Shown: piece by piece, positions 50,329 through 59,911 of the stretch
Numbering within the stretch: position 1 is the first letter of the stretch
How the letters are laid out: the number at the start of each line of letters is the position of its first letter
Assembly: GCF_014697025.1 (NCBI RefSeq)
Contig: NZ_JACJRC010000004.1
Coordinates: 124,001-188,000, forward strand
Reading direction: 5' to 3'
DNA: 64,000 nt
DNA from: Alkalinema sp. FACHB-956
GTDB lineage: Bacteria > Cyanobacteriota > Cyanobacteriia > Leptolyngbyales > Leptolyngbyaceae
Made by a program: the position numbers and the translations under genes
Notes under the pieces: model-generated
The model's database searches: none
The model's input: the letters and a program-made list of their open reading frames with translations, nothing else
What the model was told of the DNA's origin: nothing

Positions 50329-52188
50329 ATGGCTCACCCACTGGTTCAGTCGATTTGGCTGATTCCGATCTATACATTGATCGGCGCAAGTTTATCTGCC
50401 CTCTGGTTTCCTGGGATTACCCGACGAACAGGGCCCCGGCCCGCAGGGTATATCAATGCATTGATGACGCTGTTTGCGTTTGTCCATGCAGCGTTGACGC
50501 TGCCGATCGTCTGGGATGAACCCCCACTACATATTGTCTTGCCTTGGCTGCAAGTTGCGGGTTTAGACCTTTCCATTCCGCTGGAAATTTCGGGAACCTC
50601 GATCGCGGCGGTGGTCGTGATTACGGGCTTGAATTTGCTGTCGCAAATTTTCGCGATCGGCTATATGGAAATGGACTGGGGGTGGGCTCGGTTTTTCTCG
50701 TTGCTGGCTCTGTTTGAAGCCGGAATGAACTTTCTAGTGCTGAGCGACTCCCTCTTCTTTGGCTATATTGCCCTAGAAATTCTGACGCTGGGTACCTACT
50801 TATTAATTGGACTGTGGTTTAACCAATCCCTTGTGGTGACGGGTGCTCGCGATGCGTTTTTAACGAAGCGGGTCGGCGATCTGTTTCTGCTGATGGGGGT
50901 GGTGGCCTTGTTGCCGATCGCCGGAACTTGGAACTATTCAGAACTCGCGGTTTGGGCCAAAACTGCTGATGTTAACCCCACTGTGATTACCTTGGTAGGT
51001 CTCGCTTTGCTGGCAGGCCCCATGGGGAAATGTGCTCAGTTTCCGCTACACCTATGGTTGGATGAAGCGATGGAAGGGCCGGTGCCCGGATCGATTCTGC
51101 GGAACTCGGTCGTGGTACAGGTTGGGGTTTGGGTGCTGGTTAAGTTAGCGCCGGTGCTATCTCTGTCTCAAACGGTGCTCAATACCGCAATTATTATCGG
51201 GGCTCTGACGGCGGTGGGCGGTGCGTTGATTGCGATCGCGCAAATCGACATCAAACGGACGCTATCCTACCCCACCAGTGTTTACATGGGTTTGATTTTC
51301 ATTGCAGTGGGTACGGGTGATATCCAAGCCGCGCTGTTGTTAGGGTTAACCCATGCTGTGAGTATGGCGCTCTTGGTGATGAGTACCAGTGCCGTTGTGT
51401 GGAACAGCATCACGCAGGATATTACCCAACTGGGGGGACTGTTAAGCCGTCGGCCCATCTCTGGGGGTAGCTTTGCGATCGGGGCTGCGGCAGCGATCGC
51501 GTTGCCTCCCCTCGGTGGCTTCTGGGCGCAAATGGAATTGATGAATGGCCTTTGGGCTCAGAATCCGATCGTGGCAGCCATTGTGCTGGTGGTAAATGCC
51601 CTGCTGGCCTTTAGTTACACCCGCGTATTCTGTCGAGTCTTTTTGGGTGAAGCGCAACAGATGTCCCAGCGTTCTCCAGAGATTCACTGGCCCATGGCGA
51701 TTCCTATGATTTTTACGATGGGGTTTGTATTCCACTTGCCGCTGATCCTGTCCGCTGTGGATCTCTTGCCCAATTGGGCAGAACTGCAAAAAGATAATGC
51801 TCTCTTGCTGATCTGGTCTAGCATCACTGGGATTGCGATCGCTGCGGTGGTTTACCTCAGTCCCGCTGTCCAAAAACCCGTTCGGCTGCCGTGGCAGGGA
51901 TTGCAAAACCTCTTTGCCTACGATTTCTACACGCCGCAACTGTACCGCAATACGATCGTGGGTGTAGTTGCCGTCGTCTCCTACATTACGGCTTGGTTCG
52001 ATCAGTATCTTATTGATGGCCTAGCCAACCTCTTTGGGGTGGCCACGCTCTTCAGTGGCCAAAGTCTCAAGTACAGTACCTCCGGTCAATCTCAGTTTTA
52101 TATGCTCACCATTCTCTTAGGGTTGGCGGCATTGGGTGCTTGGTTGAGCTATCCTCTGCTGTCCCACTTAAGGCTTGCGATCGGGTAA
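50329..52188 (+). CDS. ndhF3: NDH-1 subunit F, CO2-uptake (NdhF3) type
   Basis: A 619-residue multi-pass membrane protein of the antiporter-like NDH-1 family, about 14-16 helices. Signs: FLTKRVGDLFLLMG, QFPLHLWLDEAMEGPVPGS, and the charged LSYPTSVYMGLIF helix. ATG at 50329 has GGGAG 7 bases ahead. Its place before an ndhD and a cupA-like gene marks it as NdhF3, part of the inducible CO2-hydrating NDH-1 complex. The numeral rests on context rather than sequence. It is probably the first gene of the operon. Confidence 0.92.
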   Translation: MAHPLVQSIWLIPIYTLIGASLSALWFPGITRRTGPRPAGYINALMTLFAFVHAALTLPIVWDEPPLHIVLPWLQVAGLDLSIPLEISGTSIAAVVVITGLNLLSQIFAIGYMEMDWGWARFFSLLALFEAGMNFLVLSDSLFFGYIALEILTLGTYLLIGLWFNQSLVVTGARDAFLTKRVGDLFLLMGVVALLPIAGTWNYSELAVWAKTADVNPTVITLVGLALLAGPMGKCAQFPLHLWLDEAMEGPVPGSILRNSVVVQVGVWVLVKLAPVLSLSQTVLNTAIIIGALTAVGGALIAIAQIDIKRTLSYPTSVYMGLIFIAVGTGDIQAALLLGLTHAVSMALLVMSTSAVVWNSITQDITQLGGLLSRRPISGGSFAIGAAAAIALPPLGGFWAQMELMNGLWAQNPIVAAIVLVVNALLAFSYTRVFCRVFLGEAQQMSQRSPEIHWPMAIPMIFTMGFVFHLPLILSAVDLLPNWAELQKDNALLLIWSSITGIAIAAVVYLSPAVQKPVRLPWQGLQNLFAYDFYTPQLYRNTIVGVVAVVSYITAWFDQYLIDGLANLFGVATLFSGQSLKYSTSGQSQFYMLTILLGLAALGAWLSYPLLSHLRLAIG

Positions 52189-52257
52189 AGTCGCAGTCCC
52201 GATTGGATGGCTGCGGATGTTGTTCTACTTGTAGATTTTGTTCATTAGAGTTTGTCT

Positions 52258-53829
52258 ATGCAGTTGCCACTCTTGAGTATGCTGGTTTGGCTGCCCGTTC
52301 TGGGAGCGGCAGTCATGGGGTTCTATCCGGGTCAACTCTCTGCGGCCCGAGCCCGCTGGGGCGCGATCGGGGTTGCTGGTGTTCTGTTTTCCCTGACCGC
52401 ACTTTTATTTACCCAATTTGACCTCACCCAGGCGGGCTTCCAGATGCAGGAGTTAATGCCTTGGTTGCCTGCTTTGGGTTTGAACTATAGCTTGTCGATC
52501 GATGGTCTGTCCTTGCCATTAGTTGGGTTGGCCAATTTGCTCACCCTGATGGTGGCTTGCAATGGTGAAGTGGGGCTAAAACCCAATGAGACCCTGCAAC
52601 GGCCTCGACTGTTCTACACCATGCTGCTACTGGTCAATGCAGGGGTGGTTGGTGCCTTGTTGTCCCAGAACTTATTGCTCTTTTTCCTCTTCTATGAATT
52701 GGAACTGATTCCCTTCTATCTCCTGATTGTGATTTGGGGTGGAGCTAAGCGGGAATATGCAGCCACTAAATTTCTGATTTACACTGCGCTGTCTGGCATT
52801 TTGATTTTGGCAGGGTTTCTCGCGATCGCATGGTTAACCCATAGCAGCAGCTTTGAGTATGGTGCGATCAACACCACAGAATTACCCACGACCATTCAAC
52901 TCGTTTTATTGGTGGTATTGCTCCTAGGATTTGGTATCAAGATTCCCTTGGTTCCCCTCCATTCCTGGTTGCCGGATGCCTACGTGGAATCGTCTGCGCC
53001 GGTTGCCATGCTCCTAGGGGGTATTCTGTCTAAATTGGGAACCTATGGTCTGGTGCGCTTTGCGGTGGGACTGTTCCCAGAAACCTGGGCGTCTGTGGCT
53101 CCTGTGATGTCGGCGATCGCCGCTGCCTCTATTCTCTACGGTGGCTTCGCGGCCATTGCCCAGAAGGATATTAAGCGCATGGTGGCCTACAGTTCGATCG
53201 GGCATATGGGCTACGTGATGCTGGGGACGGCGGCCCTGACTCCCCTGAGTATGGTGGGTGCGGTATCGCAAATGGTGGCCCACGGCTTAATTCTGGCGCT
53301 GCTGTTCTATCTCGTTGGGATTATTGAATCCAAAGTCGGTACCCGAGATTTGGATGTGCTCAACGGCTTACTCAACCCGATCCGAGGCTTACCGTTAACG
53401 GCTGCTTTGCTGATCCTTGCTGCCATGGCGAGTGCGGGAATTCCTGGAATGGTGGGTTTTATTAGTGAATTTTTAGTATTCCAAGGGAGTTTCTCGGTCT
53501 TCCCGATTCCGACTCTCCTTGCGATCGCAGGAACAGGTCTGACAGCGGTTTATTTTGTGATTCTATTAAATCGGACTTGCTTTGGCCGATTGGATTCCAA
53601 GAGTGCTTACTATCCCAGTGTGAGCAAGCGGGAATATTTCCCCGCGCTGATTTTGATGGCGACGATCGTTTTCCTCGGAGTGCAACCGAGTTGGTTAGTG
53701 CGATGGAGCGAACCCACCACCCAAGCGATCGTGGCCTCTGCTTTCCCCAACCAATCGATTGCTGCGGTGCTGCCGACCCATGTCAATCTGCGCGATCGGG
53801 CTCCCCATCTGGAAGCAACCCATCTCTAA
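52258..53829 (+). CDS. ndhD3: NDH-1 subunit D, CO2-uptake (NdhD3) type
   Basis: A 523-residue membrane antiporter-like subunit (ATG at 52258; a TTG two codons earlier is possible). LFFLFYELELIPFYLLIVIWG, KIPLVPLHSWLPDAYVESSAP and DIKRMVAYSSIGHMGYV are NdhD blocks. It is 69 bases after ndhF3. With NdhF3 and CupA it forms the CO2-specific NDH-1 arm; electron flow drives CO2 hydration to bicarbonate in the cytoplasm. Confidence 0.92.
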   Translation: MQLPLLSMLVWLPVLGAAVMGFYPGQLSAARARWGAIGVAGVLFSLTALLFTQFDLTQAGFQMQELMPWLPALGLNYSLSIDGLSLPLVGLANLLTLMVACNGEVGLKPNETLQRPRLFYTMLLLVNAGVVGALLSQNLLLFFLFYELELIPFYLLIVIWGGAKREYAATKFLIYTALSGILILAGFLAIAWLTHSSSFEYGAINTTELPTTIQLVLLVVLLLGFGIKIPLVPLHSWLPDAYVESSAPVAMLLGGILSKLGTYGLVRFAVGLFPETWASVAPVMSAIAAASILYGGFAAIAQKDIKRMVAYSSIGHMGYVMLGTAALTPLSMVGAVSQMVAHGLILALLFYLVGIIESKVGTRDLDVLNGLLNPIRGLPLTAALLILAAMASAGIPGMVGFISEFLVFQGSFSVFPIPTLLAIAGTGLTAVYFVILLNRTCFGRLDSKSAYYPSVSKREYFPALILMATIVFLGVQPSWLVRWSEPTTQAIVASAFPNQSIAAVLPTHVNLRDRAPHLEATHL

Positions 53830-53916
53830 CCTGAGTTAAACGTTTGACGCAAACGCTTGAGTCAAACGCTTGAGTCGAACTCTGGATTTCACCCACACTT
53901 ATGAGGATCTGTGCTG

Positions 53917-55221
53917 ATGACCGTCGCTACTCCCCCCTCCACCAAGCTGCCACCGTCCAACCATCCCCTGGCGGACATCATCTATCGCCTAGAAGCGGGC
54001 GGGGCAATGCTGCCAGATACACCAGAAAATCTCATGCAGATTATTGGGCTATACAAAGCCTATGCGGTGCCAATGGATTTCTACTGGCGGGATTTGCTGT
54101 ACATCGGTGAACAGGTATTTTTAAATCCGTTGCCCTTTTTCAAATACTTTATTTCCGAGGAATACCTGCAACTGCCTAACCACTATGCAGGCGATACAGC
54201 GGACTTGCGGATTTGGCGAGGCGGGGCAGACTGTCATCCAGAACTGCGGGAATTCATTGAGAAAGGCGAACTGAAACAGAAACTCCCTCGATTGTTCCAT
54301 CACCTCTGGCACGATCGCATCAACATGGAGTTTGCTGAAGAATGCATGCGATCGATGCTTTGGCACCGCGATATGTATGTGCCTTGGAACCAGTTCGATC
54401 CCTATCTTGACTCCGAGGAGTACAAGCAAAATGCCGATCGGGCTATTAAAGCCTACTTCAAAGGTAACCCGGTGATGCTGGGCTTGTATAAGCTCTTCCC
54501 CGACATGTTCCTCGAGCAGTGCCGTCAAGCGTCCTACTATGCTAACCTCGGCCTGTTTTGGGAAGTCATGGCTCCGGTGTTTTTTGAAATGTCCGATCTC
54601 TATGATGAGGGCAAGTTAACAAGCGTTCCGGAAGCAATGAATTTCCTGGTGAATGGCATTTTCGCGATCGCGGGTCGGCCTATTTATCACCATGTTTACA
54701 TTCGCGGTGAATGCTACGAAATTATTCCCAAATCCAAAGGCTTCACTTGGCTGTATGAGGCTGCATTGCCCTACGTGGAAGCGGTGTTTTATCGCACTTC
54801 TCCCTTCCGAGGCACGAAATCCTATAATGCCCAAGCCAAGCAGGTTCCCGATGACCAGCAGGATTTCCACTACGGAGTGCTCTATGCGGATAAATTCCCC
54901 GTAGGCACCGCAGGCATTCCTCCCACATTCTTGGCTCAGGATATGCTACATTTCCTCCCACCCTATTTGGTGGAGTATTACCAGCAGCATTGTCGAGGAG
55001 AAGACGATATGTTGGTTCAATTGGCCGTCAGTTTCCAGCGATCGATGTACTGCGTCACCTCTGCGGTGATTCAAGCGCTACGGACAGCACTGCTGTATCC
55101 GTTAGACGATCCCAATCCCGAACATTTGAAAGCGAACCGCGCTTTCTTTGAAGCCCAAATGGATCGTTTCCTAAGACCGGAAGCTCGGATTCGCGATATT
55201 CAAACCCAAGACTATCGCTAG
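53917..55221 (+). CDS. cupA: CO2 hydration protein CupA (ChpY)
   Basis: A 434-residue soluble protein of the CupA/ChpY family, from ATG at 53917 (TVATPPSTKLPPS). Signs: DFYWRDLLYIGEQVFLNPLP, YLQLPNHYAGDTADLRIWRG, NFLVNGIFAIAGRPIYHHVYI, and the C-terminal LRTALLYPLDDPNPEHL. It docks on the NDH-1MS (NdhF3/NdhD3) membrane arm and carries the carbonic-anhydrase-like step. Third gene of the operon, 87 bases after ndhD3. Confidence 0.94.
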   Translation: MTVATPPSTKLPPSNHPLADIIYRLEAGGAMLPDTPENLMQIIGLYKAYAVPMDFYWRDLLYIGEQVFLNPLPFFKYFISEEYLQLPNHYAGDTADLRIWRGGADCHPELREFIEKGELKQKLPRLFHHLWHDRINMEFAEECMRSMLWHRDMYVPWNQFDPYLDSEEYKQNADRAIKAYFKGNPVMLGLYKLFPDMFLEQCRQASYYANLGLFWEVMAPVFFEMSDLYDEGKLTSVPEAMNFLVNGIFAIAGRPIYHHVYIRGECYEIIPKSKGFTWLYEAALPYVEAVFYRTSPFRGTKSYNAQAKQVPDDQQDFHYGVLYADKFPVGTAGIPPTFLAQDMLHFLPPYLVEYYQQHCRGEDDMLVQLAVSFQRSMYCVTSAVIQALRTALLYPLDDPNPEHLKANRAFFEAQMDRFLRPEARIRDIQTQDYR

Positions 55222-55275
55222 TCATCAAAAACGGGAAGGCGTGAATCATCAATTCATGCTTCCCGTGACTTTTCA
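55221..55275 (+). terminator. Hairpin between cupA and the fasciclin gene
   Basis: Just after the cupA stop, ACGGGAAGGC pairs with GCATGCTTCCCGT through an inner TGAAT / ATTCA pairing, about 55229-55264. It can serve the two convergent genes. Confidence 0.6.
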
Positions 55276-55354
55276 AACGATTCAGTTCCGACTGTGATTG
55301 TAGCGAGTGATCGTAACGAGGTTAGTTGAGGCAAGCAAATCCTCAGATTCTTGC

Positions 55355-55756
55355 CTAAGGCCCCATCAGGATAACGTTATCAATCACATGAATGATTCCG
55401 TTGTCCGCTTCAATATCTGCGGCAATCACGGTAGAATTTTTGACTTCGTTGGATTTCATATTTAATCGAATCGAAGTGCCTTCTAAGGAATCAACTGAGT
55501 CCAGTTTTTCCAGATCCGCCTTGGTATATTTCCCAGCCACGACATGATATTTCAAAATTCGGCCTAACTGGGGAGGATTTTGCACCAAGGTTTGTACTGT
55601 ACCGGGAGGTAATTTTTCAAAGGCAGCATCGATCGGTGCAAAAACGGTGAATGGCCCTGGACTCTTGAGCGCATCCACTAAGCCAGCTGCTTGTACGGCT
55701 GCAACTAAGGTTTTGAAGTTGTCATTACTGACTGCAATATCAACGATGTCTGCCAT
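55355..55756 (-). CDS. Fasciclin-domain protein, CupS-like
   Basis: A 133-residue single fasciclin (FAS1) domain: [50 protein letters not shown] and [14 protein letters not shown]. In Synechocystis the CupS protein of the ndhF3-ndhD3-cupA-cupS operon is a protein of this kind and size, and here the gene is next to cupA but points the other way. No signal peptide is visible, which fits a cytoplasmic CupS rather than a secreted fasciclin. Other cyanobacteria have additional similar proteins, so CupS identity is likely but not certain. It is divergent from the LysR gene. Confidence 0.82.
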   Translation of the reverse strand: MADIVDIAVSNDNFKTLVAAVQAAGLVDALKSPGPFTVFAPIDAAFEKLPPGTVQTLVQNPPQLGRILKYHVVAGKYTKADLEKLDSVDSLEGTSIRLNMKSNEVKNSTVIAADIEADNGIIHVIDNVILMGP

Positions 55757-55834
55757 GGTAACTCAACTGGTAACGAATGGTATAACTCATATCAACAGTA
55801 CCGCGATCGTAACCTGTTTCTTTAAACCTAGAGT

Positions 55835-55858
55835 AATCAATTTCTAATCGATTTGATT
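55835..55858. promoter_or_regulatory. Candidate LysR operator for the fasciclin gene
   Basis: Inverted repeat AATCAA-N12-TTGATT, 79 bases upstream of the fasciclin start. It fits the dyad and spacing used by LysR-type proteins, one of which is encoded on the other side of the region. Confidence 0.35.
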
Positions 55859-56173
55859 CCAGGAAATGGTCAAAGAAATGGTCGAAAAGTTCGATAGAAT
55901 ACAAGAGAGGATTTTACTTGCAATGCATTCGTACAAGAGTTGTCAAAACGTGCTTCCCATTAAAAAAGCGCTGCACAGTGAGCAACTGAATAACCACTTC
56001 AGGAATCGATCTCCTCAGGCTCCTGCAAATAGAAGGAGGACAGCATCATCGCTGTTGTAGTTCATTCAAAACTTTATTGTGCAACGCATGAATTGGAAGG
56101 GAGCATACGCTCTTAATCAAGTATAATACCCGTAAATTCCATAAACAAAAAGCATTGTAATAATTTTTTGACA

Positions 56174-56187
56174 TAGATTCAAATCTA
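56174..56187. promoter_or_regulatory. Candidate autoregulatory palindrome of the LysR gene
   Basis: TAGATT-CA-AATCTA, a near-perfect 14-base dyad 31 bases ahead of the LysR start, where an autorepressor would bind. Confidence 0.35.
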
Positions 56188-56217
56188 TAGCACTTGTTGA
56201 CCCCTGGAGATAGACCC

Positions 56218-57144
56218 TTGCAGAACGCCACTCTACACCAACTGAAGGTCTTTGAAGCCGTTGCTCGTCACAATAGCTTTACCCGTGCAGCAGAGGAGTT
56301 ATTTTTAACTCAGCCAACGGTTTCTATGCAGGTCAAGCAACTGTCGAAAACTGTTGGTATGCCCTTGTTTGAACAAGTGGGTAAACGGCTGTACCTCACA
56401 GAGGCTGGGCGAGAGTTGTTTACGACCTGTCAAGATGTTTTCGATCGTTTATCGAAGTTTGAAATCGCGATCGCGAACATTAAAGGATTGAAGCAAGGAA
56501 AACTTCGTCTTGCTGTAATTACGACTGCGAAGTATGTTATCCCCAGAATTCTGGGGGCCTTCTGCCAGCGCTATCCTGGGATTGATATTTCCCTCACGGT
56601 AACGAACCACCAATACGTATTGGATGGATTGGCCAGTAATGAAAATGATCTCTATATTGTCAGTCAGCCCCCTGAGGATATGGATGTTGAGATTCATCCC
56701 TTTATGGAGAATCCCTTGGTCGTCTTGGCACCTCGCAATCATCCCCTCGTGGGCCAAAAGCAAATTTCCCTAGAGCGCATTGCCGAAGAACCTTTTATCA
56801 TGCGGGAACCCGGTTCTGGAACCCGTAAAGCGGTACAAAAATTATTCGATGCCCACGGGTTACCCCTTAAGGTCAGACTAGATTTGGGTAGCAATGAAGC
56901 GATTAAGCAAGCGATCGCAGGCGGCATGGGAATTTCAGTACTTTCGAAACACACCTTGGCTTTGGAAGGATTGACGAACCAATTAACCATTCTGGACGTG
57001 GAAGAATTTCCGATCGAACGCTATTGGTATGTGGTCTATCCTTCGGGTAAACAGCTTTCCGTAATTGCTAAGGAATTTTTCCAGTACTTGCTGAGTGAAG
57101 GCAAAGCAGTCGCTGAAGCAACTGCTTTGCAAAAACTGCTGTAG
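56218..57144 (+). CDS. LysR-type regulator of the CmpR/NdhR (CcmR) group
   Basis: A 308-residue regulator. The preferred start is the TTG at 56218, which has GGAG 9 bases ahead and gives QNATLHQLKVFEAVARH, the family start; TTGs at 56194 and 56197 would add eight or seven residues. The winged helix (about 5-60) includes SFTRAAEELFLTQPTVSMQ. The effector domain has EEPFIMREPGSGTRKAVQ. CmpR and NdhR are both this close, and respond to carbon limitation through metabolites such as 2-phosphoglycolate or 2-oxoglutarate; I cannot separate them. It is divergent from the CupS-like gene and 1 kb from the CO2-uptake operon. Confidence 0.88.
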   Translation: MQNATLHQLKVFEAVARHNSFTRAAEELFLTQPTVSMQVKQLSKTVGMPLFEQVGKRLYLTEAGRELFTTCQDVFDRLSKFEIAIANIKGLKQGKLRLAVITTAKYVIPRILGAFCQRYPGIDISLTVTNHQYVLDGLASNENDLYIVSQPPEDMDVEIHPFMENPLVVLAPRNHPLVGQKQISLERIAEEPFIMREPGSGTRKAVQKLFDAHGLPLKVRLDLGSNEAIKQAIAGGMGISVLSKHTLALEGLTNQLTILDVEEFPIERYWYVVYPSGKQLSVIAKEFFQYLLSEGKAVAEATALQKLL

Positions 57145-57173
57145 AGGGTGAACCGCAATTTTTTCACTGACTG

Positions 57174-58169
57174 CTAAGATGCAGTTTCCGAACCCAATTG
57201 CCGAATAATTTCCGTTAAAGTTTGTTGGGGCGATCGCGGATTCCAGCCGAGTTCACGCATCGCCTTAGCCCCACTCACCCGCACACAGCGATCGTAGACG
57301 TAATGGACTCGCTCGTTATCGATCGGCGGCTGCCAGCCCGTGAGTTGCCCAATGACATTCAACACCTTAGCAACCCCGCGCACTAGCCATTCGGGGGCTT
57401 CTCGGGGGGTGGGTACTCCAATTTCTTGACCGCAAAGTTCAAACATTTCCCGCGTTGTCAAATCGCCTGCGGACAAAATAAAGTAATCGCCCGCTTGCCC
57501 TTGGTCGATCGCCCGCAGCATCCCATCGACCAAATCCTCCACATGGACAATGCCTGTCACCCGTTGGCCCCCTGCCCAGAGTTTTAACTTCCCTTTGGCA
57601 AAGGTTTTGAGCACGGGGCCAAAATGGGGGTCATCGACGCCAAAGATTCCCGATGGCATCACGCTAACGATATGGGTTCCTTGTTGAACGGCTTGATCGA
57701 CCAATTGCTGAGCTTGATATTTGGTGCGATCGTAGGCTGAGGAAAAATCCTGCTGTTCCCGTTGAAAGGTTTCATCGATCGTGCGTCCCTGGGTATCCCC
57801 AAAAATCCCGATCGTGCTGCAATAGAGCATTTTGGGCACCCCTGCCGATCGCATTGCTTGCAAAACTGCTTGGGTGCCTTGTACATTGGTGCGTTCCATT
57901 TTCGCCGCATCAACTAAGCCTAATTCCACATAGGCTGCAATGTGAAACACTAAATCAACCCCTTGCATGGTTTGGGTTAATGCCACTTCATCGGTAATCT
58001 CGCCATAGGCATAATCTAAGTTGCTTACCCCTTGGTTGTTTAACCCTTGCAACCGGGTGAGGTCACTCGATCGACGGACGTAGGCAATCACCCGATCGCC
58101 CCGATTAAGTAGCGATCGTACTAAGTAAGATCCAGTAAACCCATTAGCACCCGTAACTAGTACTTTCAT
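57174..58169 (-). CDS. NAD-dependent epimerase / dihydroflavonol reductase-like protein
   Basis: A 331-residue extended-SDR protein: TGANGFTGSYLVRSLL (6-21), the catalytic Y and K in AYDRTKYQAQ, and IVHVEDLVDGMLRAID. It belongs to the group that includes hopanoid-associated and flavonol-type reductases; many cyanobacteria carry one. Substrate unknown. It converges with the LysR gene, 29 bases apart. Confidence 0.88.
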   Translation of the reverse strand: MKVLVTGANGFTGSYLVRSLLNRGDRVIAYVRRSSDLTRLQGLNNQGVSNLDYAYGEITDEVALTQTMQGVDLVFHIAAYVELGLVDAAKMERTNVQGTQAVLQAMRSAGVPKMLYCSTIGIFGDTQGRTIDETFQREQQDFSSAYDRTKYQAQQLVDQAVQQGTHIVSVMPSGIFGVDDPHFGPVLKTFAKGKLKLWAGGQRVTGIVHVEDLVDGMLRAIDQGQAGDYFILSAGDLTTREMFELCGQEIGVPTPREAPEWLVRGVAKVLNVIGQLTGWQPPIDNERVHYVYDRCVRVSGAKAMRELGWNPRSPQQTLTEIIRQLGSETAS

Positions 58170-58370
58170 AGCAATTGTTGAGGAAATACAAAGAATTCAC
58201 TAAAGAGTTCACTAAGGCTATTAGAAAGCAATGGCTGAATTTAATCTCCTAACTATCTAATCCTGAAAAAATAGGACAAGTGATGGGATTGAATTTTCAA
58301 TGCAAAAAAACCGTTGAAGAATCGCTATCAGTAAAGAATCGCTGTCAGTTAGCGTAGACAACGTTGATGA

Positions 58371-59519
58371 CTACAGAGATTTTTCGTAAATTCGATAGGT
58401 CTTATAAATTTTGCCTCCGGAAGCTTCAATTAATTTGCGAGAGGGGAAGTTATCTTCATACACCCAGGATAGTTCTGCCCGTTGGTAGGGCTTCCCCTTC
58501 ATTTTCCCCCCTTGTAACCCGAGGTGGATTAACCCTAGGGGTACCATTTTTCGGCGAAATTCCGGTAGGCAAGCGATCGCAATGACCCGCCCTTGATTAA
58601 TTTGCCGTTTATACCAAAGGAATTTGAGAATCCCCCAGATATCTAATTTGCCCTTCACCCGTTTTAATGGAATGTTGTAATCGGGTAAACCCATCCAAAA
58701 GCCAATCATTTCACCGTTATATTCTGCGATCGGAAACACATCTGGATCAACTAAGCTTTGTAGCGACTTCGCTTCCTCCATAAATTCTTCTTGGGTTCTG
58801 GGTGTGGAACTCCAATTCTGTTCAAAGGCACGGGTAAACAGGTTGTATAAACTAATTACATCTTCCGTAAACCCTTCTCCTTGGGTACGAAGAGGCCGAA
58901 ATGTCACCCCTGCTTTCAAGGCGATGTGGTAGCCTTTTTCAAACTGCGCGGTCAACTGCCGATCGGTTAATGGAAAGTCATAGGCGTAGGCATCCTTGGC
59001 TTTCTGCCAGCCCATTTGTTCAAAGAACTTGGGATAGTAGGGTGGGTTGTAGGGCATCATGATCATGGGCGGTGAGTCAAACCCATCCACTAAAAAAAGA
59101 CAGCTGTTATGGGTGGATAAATCGATCGGTCCTCGCACTTGGGTCATGCCCTGTTGTTTTAGCCAAGCACAGGCTGCATCCACTAGAGCCTGCGCTACTG
59201 GAAAGTTCTCCACACATTCAAAAAAGCCAACTAGCCCAACATTACACCGTTCTTTTTGGATGAGGCGATCGTTCACCGCTGCCACAATGCGACCGAGTAC
59301 TGTGGGTTGACTCGTCTCGTTCGATCGATCAGTTTGCACGGCGATCCACTGTTGCAAGTGACCGTACTGAAAAAACGGATTACTGGGGTCAAACTTTTTC
59401 GCAACATCACTACGCAGGGGCGCGACCCAGTTGGGATCGTTCGCGTAGACACTGTAGGGCACATCCAAAAACTGTGCTTGCTGGGCAGGCGTCGTTACCG
59501 GCACAACTTGAAAGTCCAT
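58371..59519 (-). CDS. GNAT-like acetyltransferase family protein
   Basis: A 382-residue protein of the YghO-like group (FLDVPYSVYANDPNWVAPLR, RGPIDLSTHNSCLFLVDGF, YNLFTRAFEQNWS, GFWMGLPDYNI). It has a GNAT-like C-terminal domain (about 240-380, RVIAIACLPEFRRKMVPLG; AELSWVYEDN). The acceptor is unknown. No operon partner. Length is normal for the group. Confidence 0.8.
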   Translation of the reverse strand: MDFQVVPVTTPAQQAQFLDVPYSVYANDPNWVAPLRSDVAKKFDPSNPFFQYGHLQQWIAVQTDRSNETSQPTVLGRIVAAVNDRLIQKERCNVGLVGFFECVENFPVAQALVDAACAWLKQQGMTQVRGPIDLSTHNSCLFLVDGFDSPPMIMMPYNPPYYPKFFEQMGWQKAKDAYAYDFPLTDRQLTAQFEKGYHIALKAGVTFRPLRTQGEGFTEDVISLYNLFTRAFEQNWSSTPRTQEEFMEEAKSLQSLVDPDVFPIAEYNGEMIGFWMGLPDYNIPLKRVKGKLDIWGILKFLWYKRQINQGRVIAIACLPEFRRKMVPLGLIHLGLQGGKMKGKPYQRAELSWVYEDNFPSRKLIEASGGKIYKTYRIYEKSL

Positions 59520-59911
59520 AATTTACAGAGGCAAGTAATTTACAGGGGCAAGTTTACAGGGGCAAAATTAAGAGATGGAAGAGACTTTTGTGGAAGTTGG
59601 TAGTACTATAGCAGCCTCCTGCCCACCTCTTTGCGAATCCTTGCTGGCCTTTGCCTAATGGAATCTCTGAGATGGCCATCTTGCCGGATTAACTGCTTGG
59701 TTGTCAATTTGGTGGCAATCGGCTGGTTCTGTTCTGCCCTTGATTCGCAATCAGCAATTTGATTCGCAACGAATTTGCAACAAAAAAAGGGTGGTAACCC
59801 ACCCTTAGAGATATTGCTTTGCACCACTCAGACGTTCTGACAAAATCTGACGAGACCAGATCAAGTTTGTCGCCAATGGCTAGGATTGACCTCGATCGGC
59901 AAACTGGTTAC
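59520..59911. other. 392-base intergenic region
   Basis: Between the GNAT-like gene (start 59519) and the PEP-CTERM gene (stop 59912), both minus. It has short tandem TTTACAGGGGCAAG units at 59520-59566 and the terminator at 59782-59806. No other feature. Confidence 0.5.
59782..59806 (-). terminator. Terminator of the PEP-CTERM gene
   Basis: Read on the minus strand: AAGGGTGG, loop, CCACCCTT, then seven U residues. It lies about 105 bases after the PEP-CTERM stop. Confidence 0.85.

Larger units (their letters stand above)
55757..56217. other. 461-base divergent promoter region, cupS-like / LysR gene
   Basis: Holds AATCAA-N12-TTGATT at 55835-55858 and TAGATT-N2-AATCTA at 56174-56187, both LysR-type palindromes. 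TATAAT is at 56122-56127. An open frame at 55866-56060 has no recognisable features and I do not call it. Confidence 0.5.

Noticed and set aside
55866-56060. A 64-residue frame on the plus strand
   Set aside because: No ribosome site, no domain, and it overlaps the divergent regulatory region.
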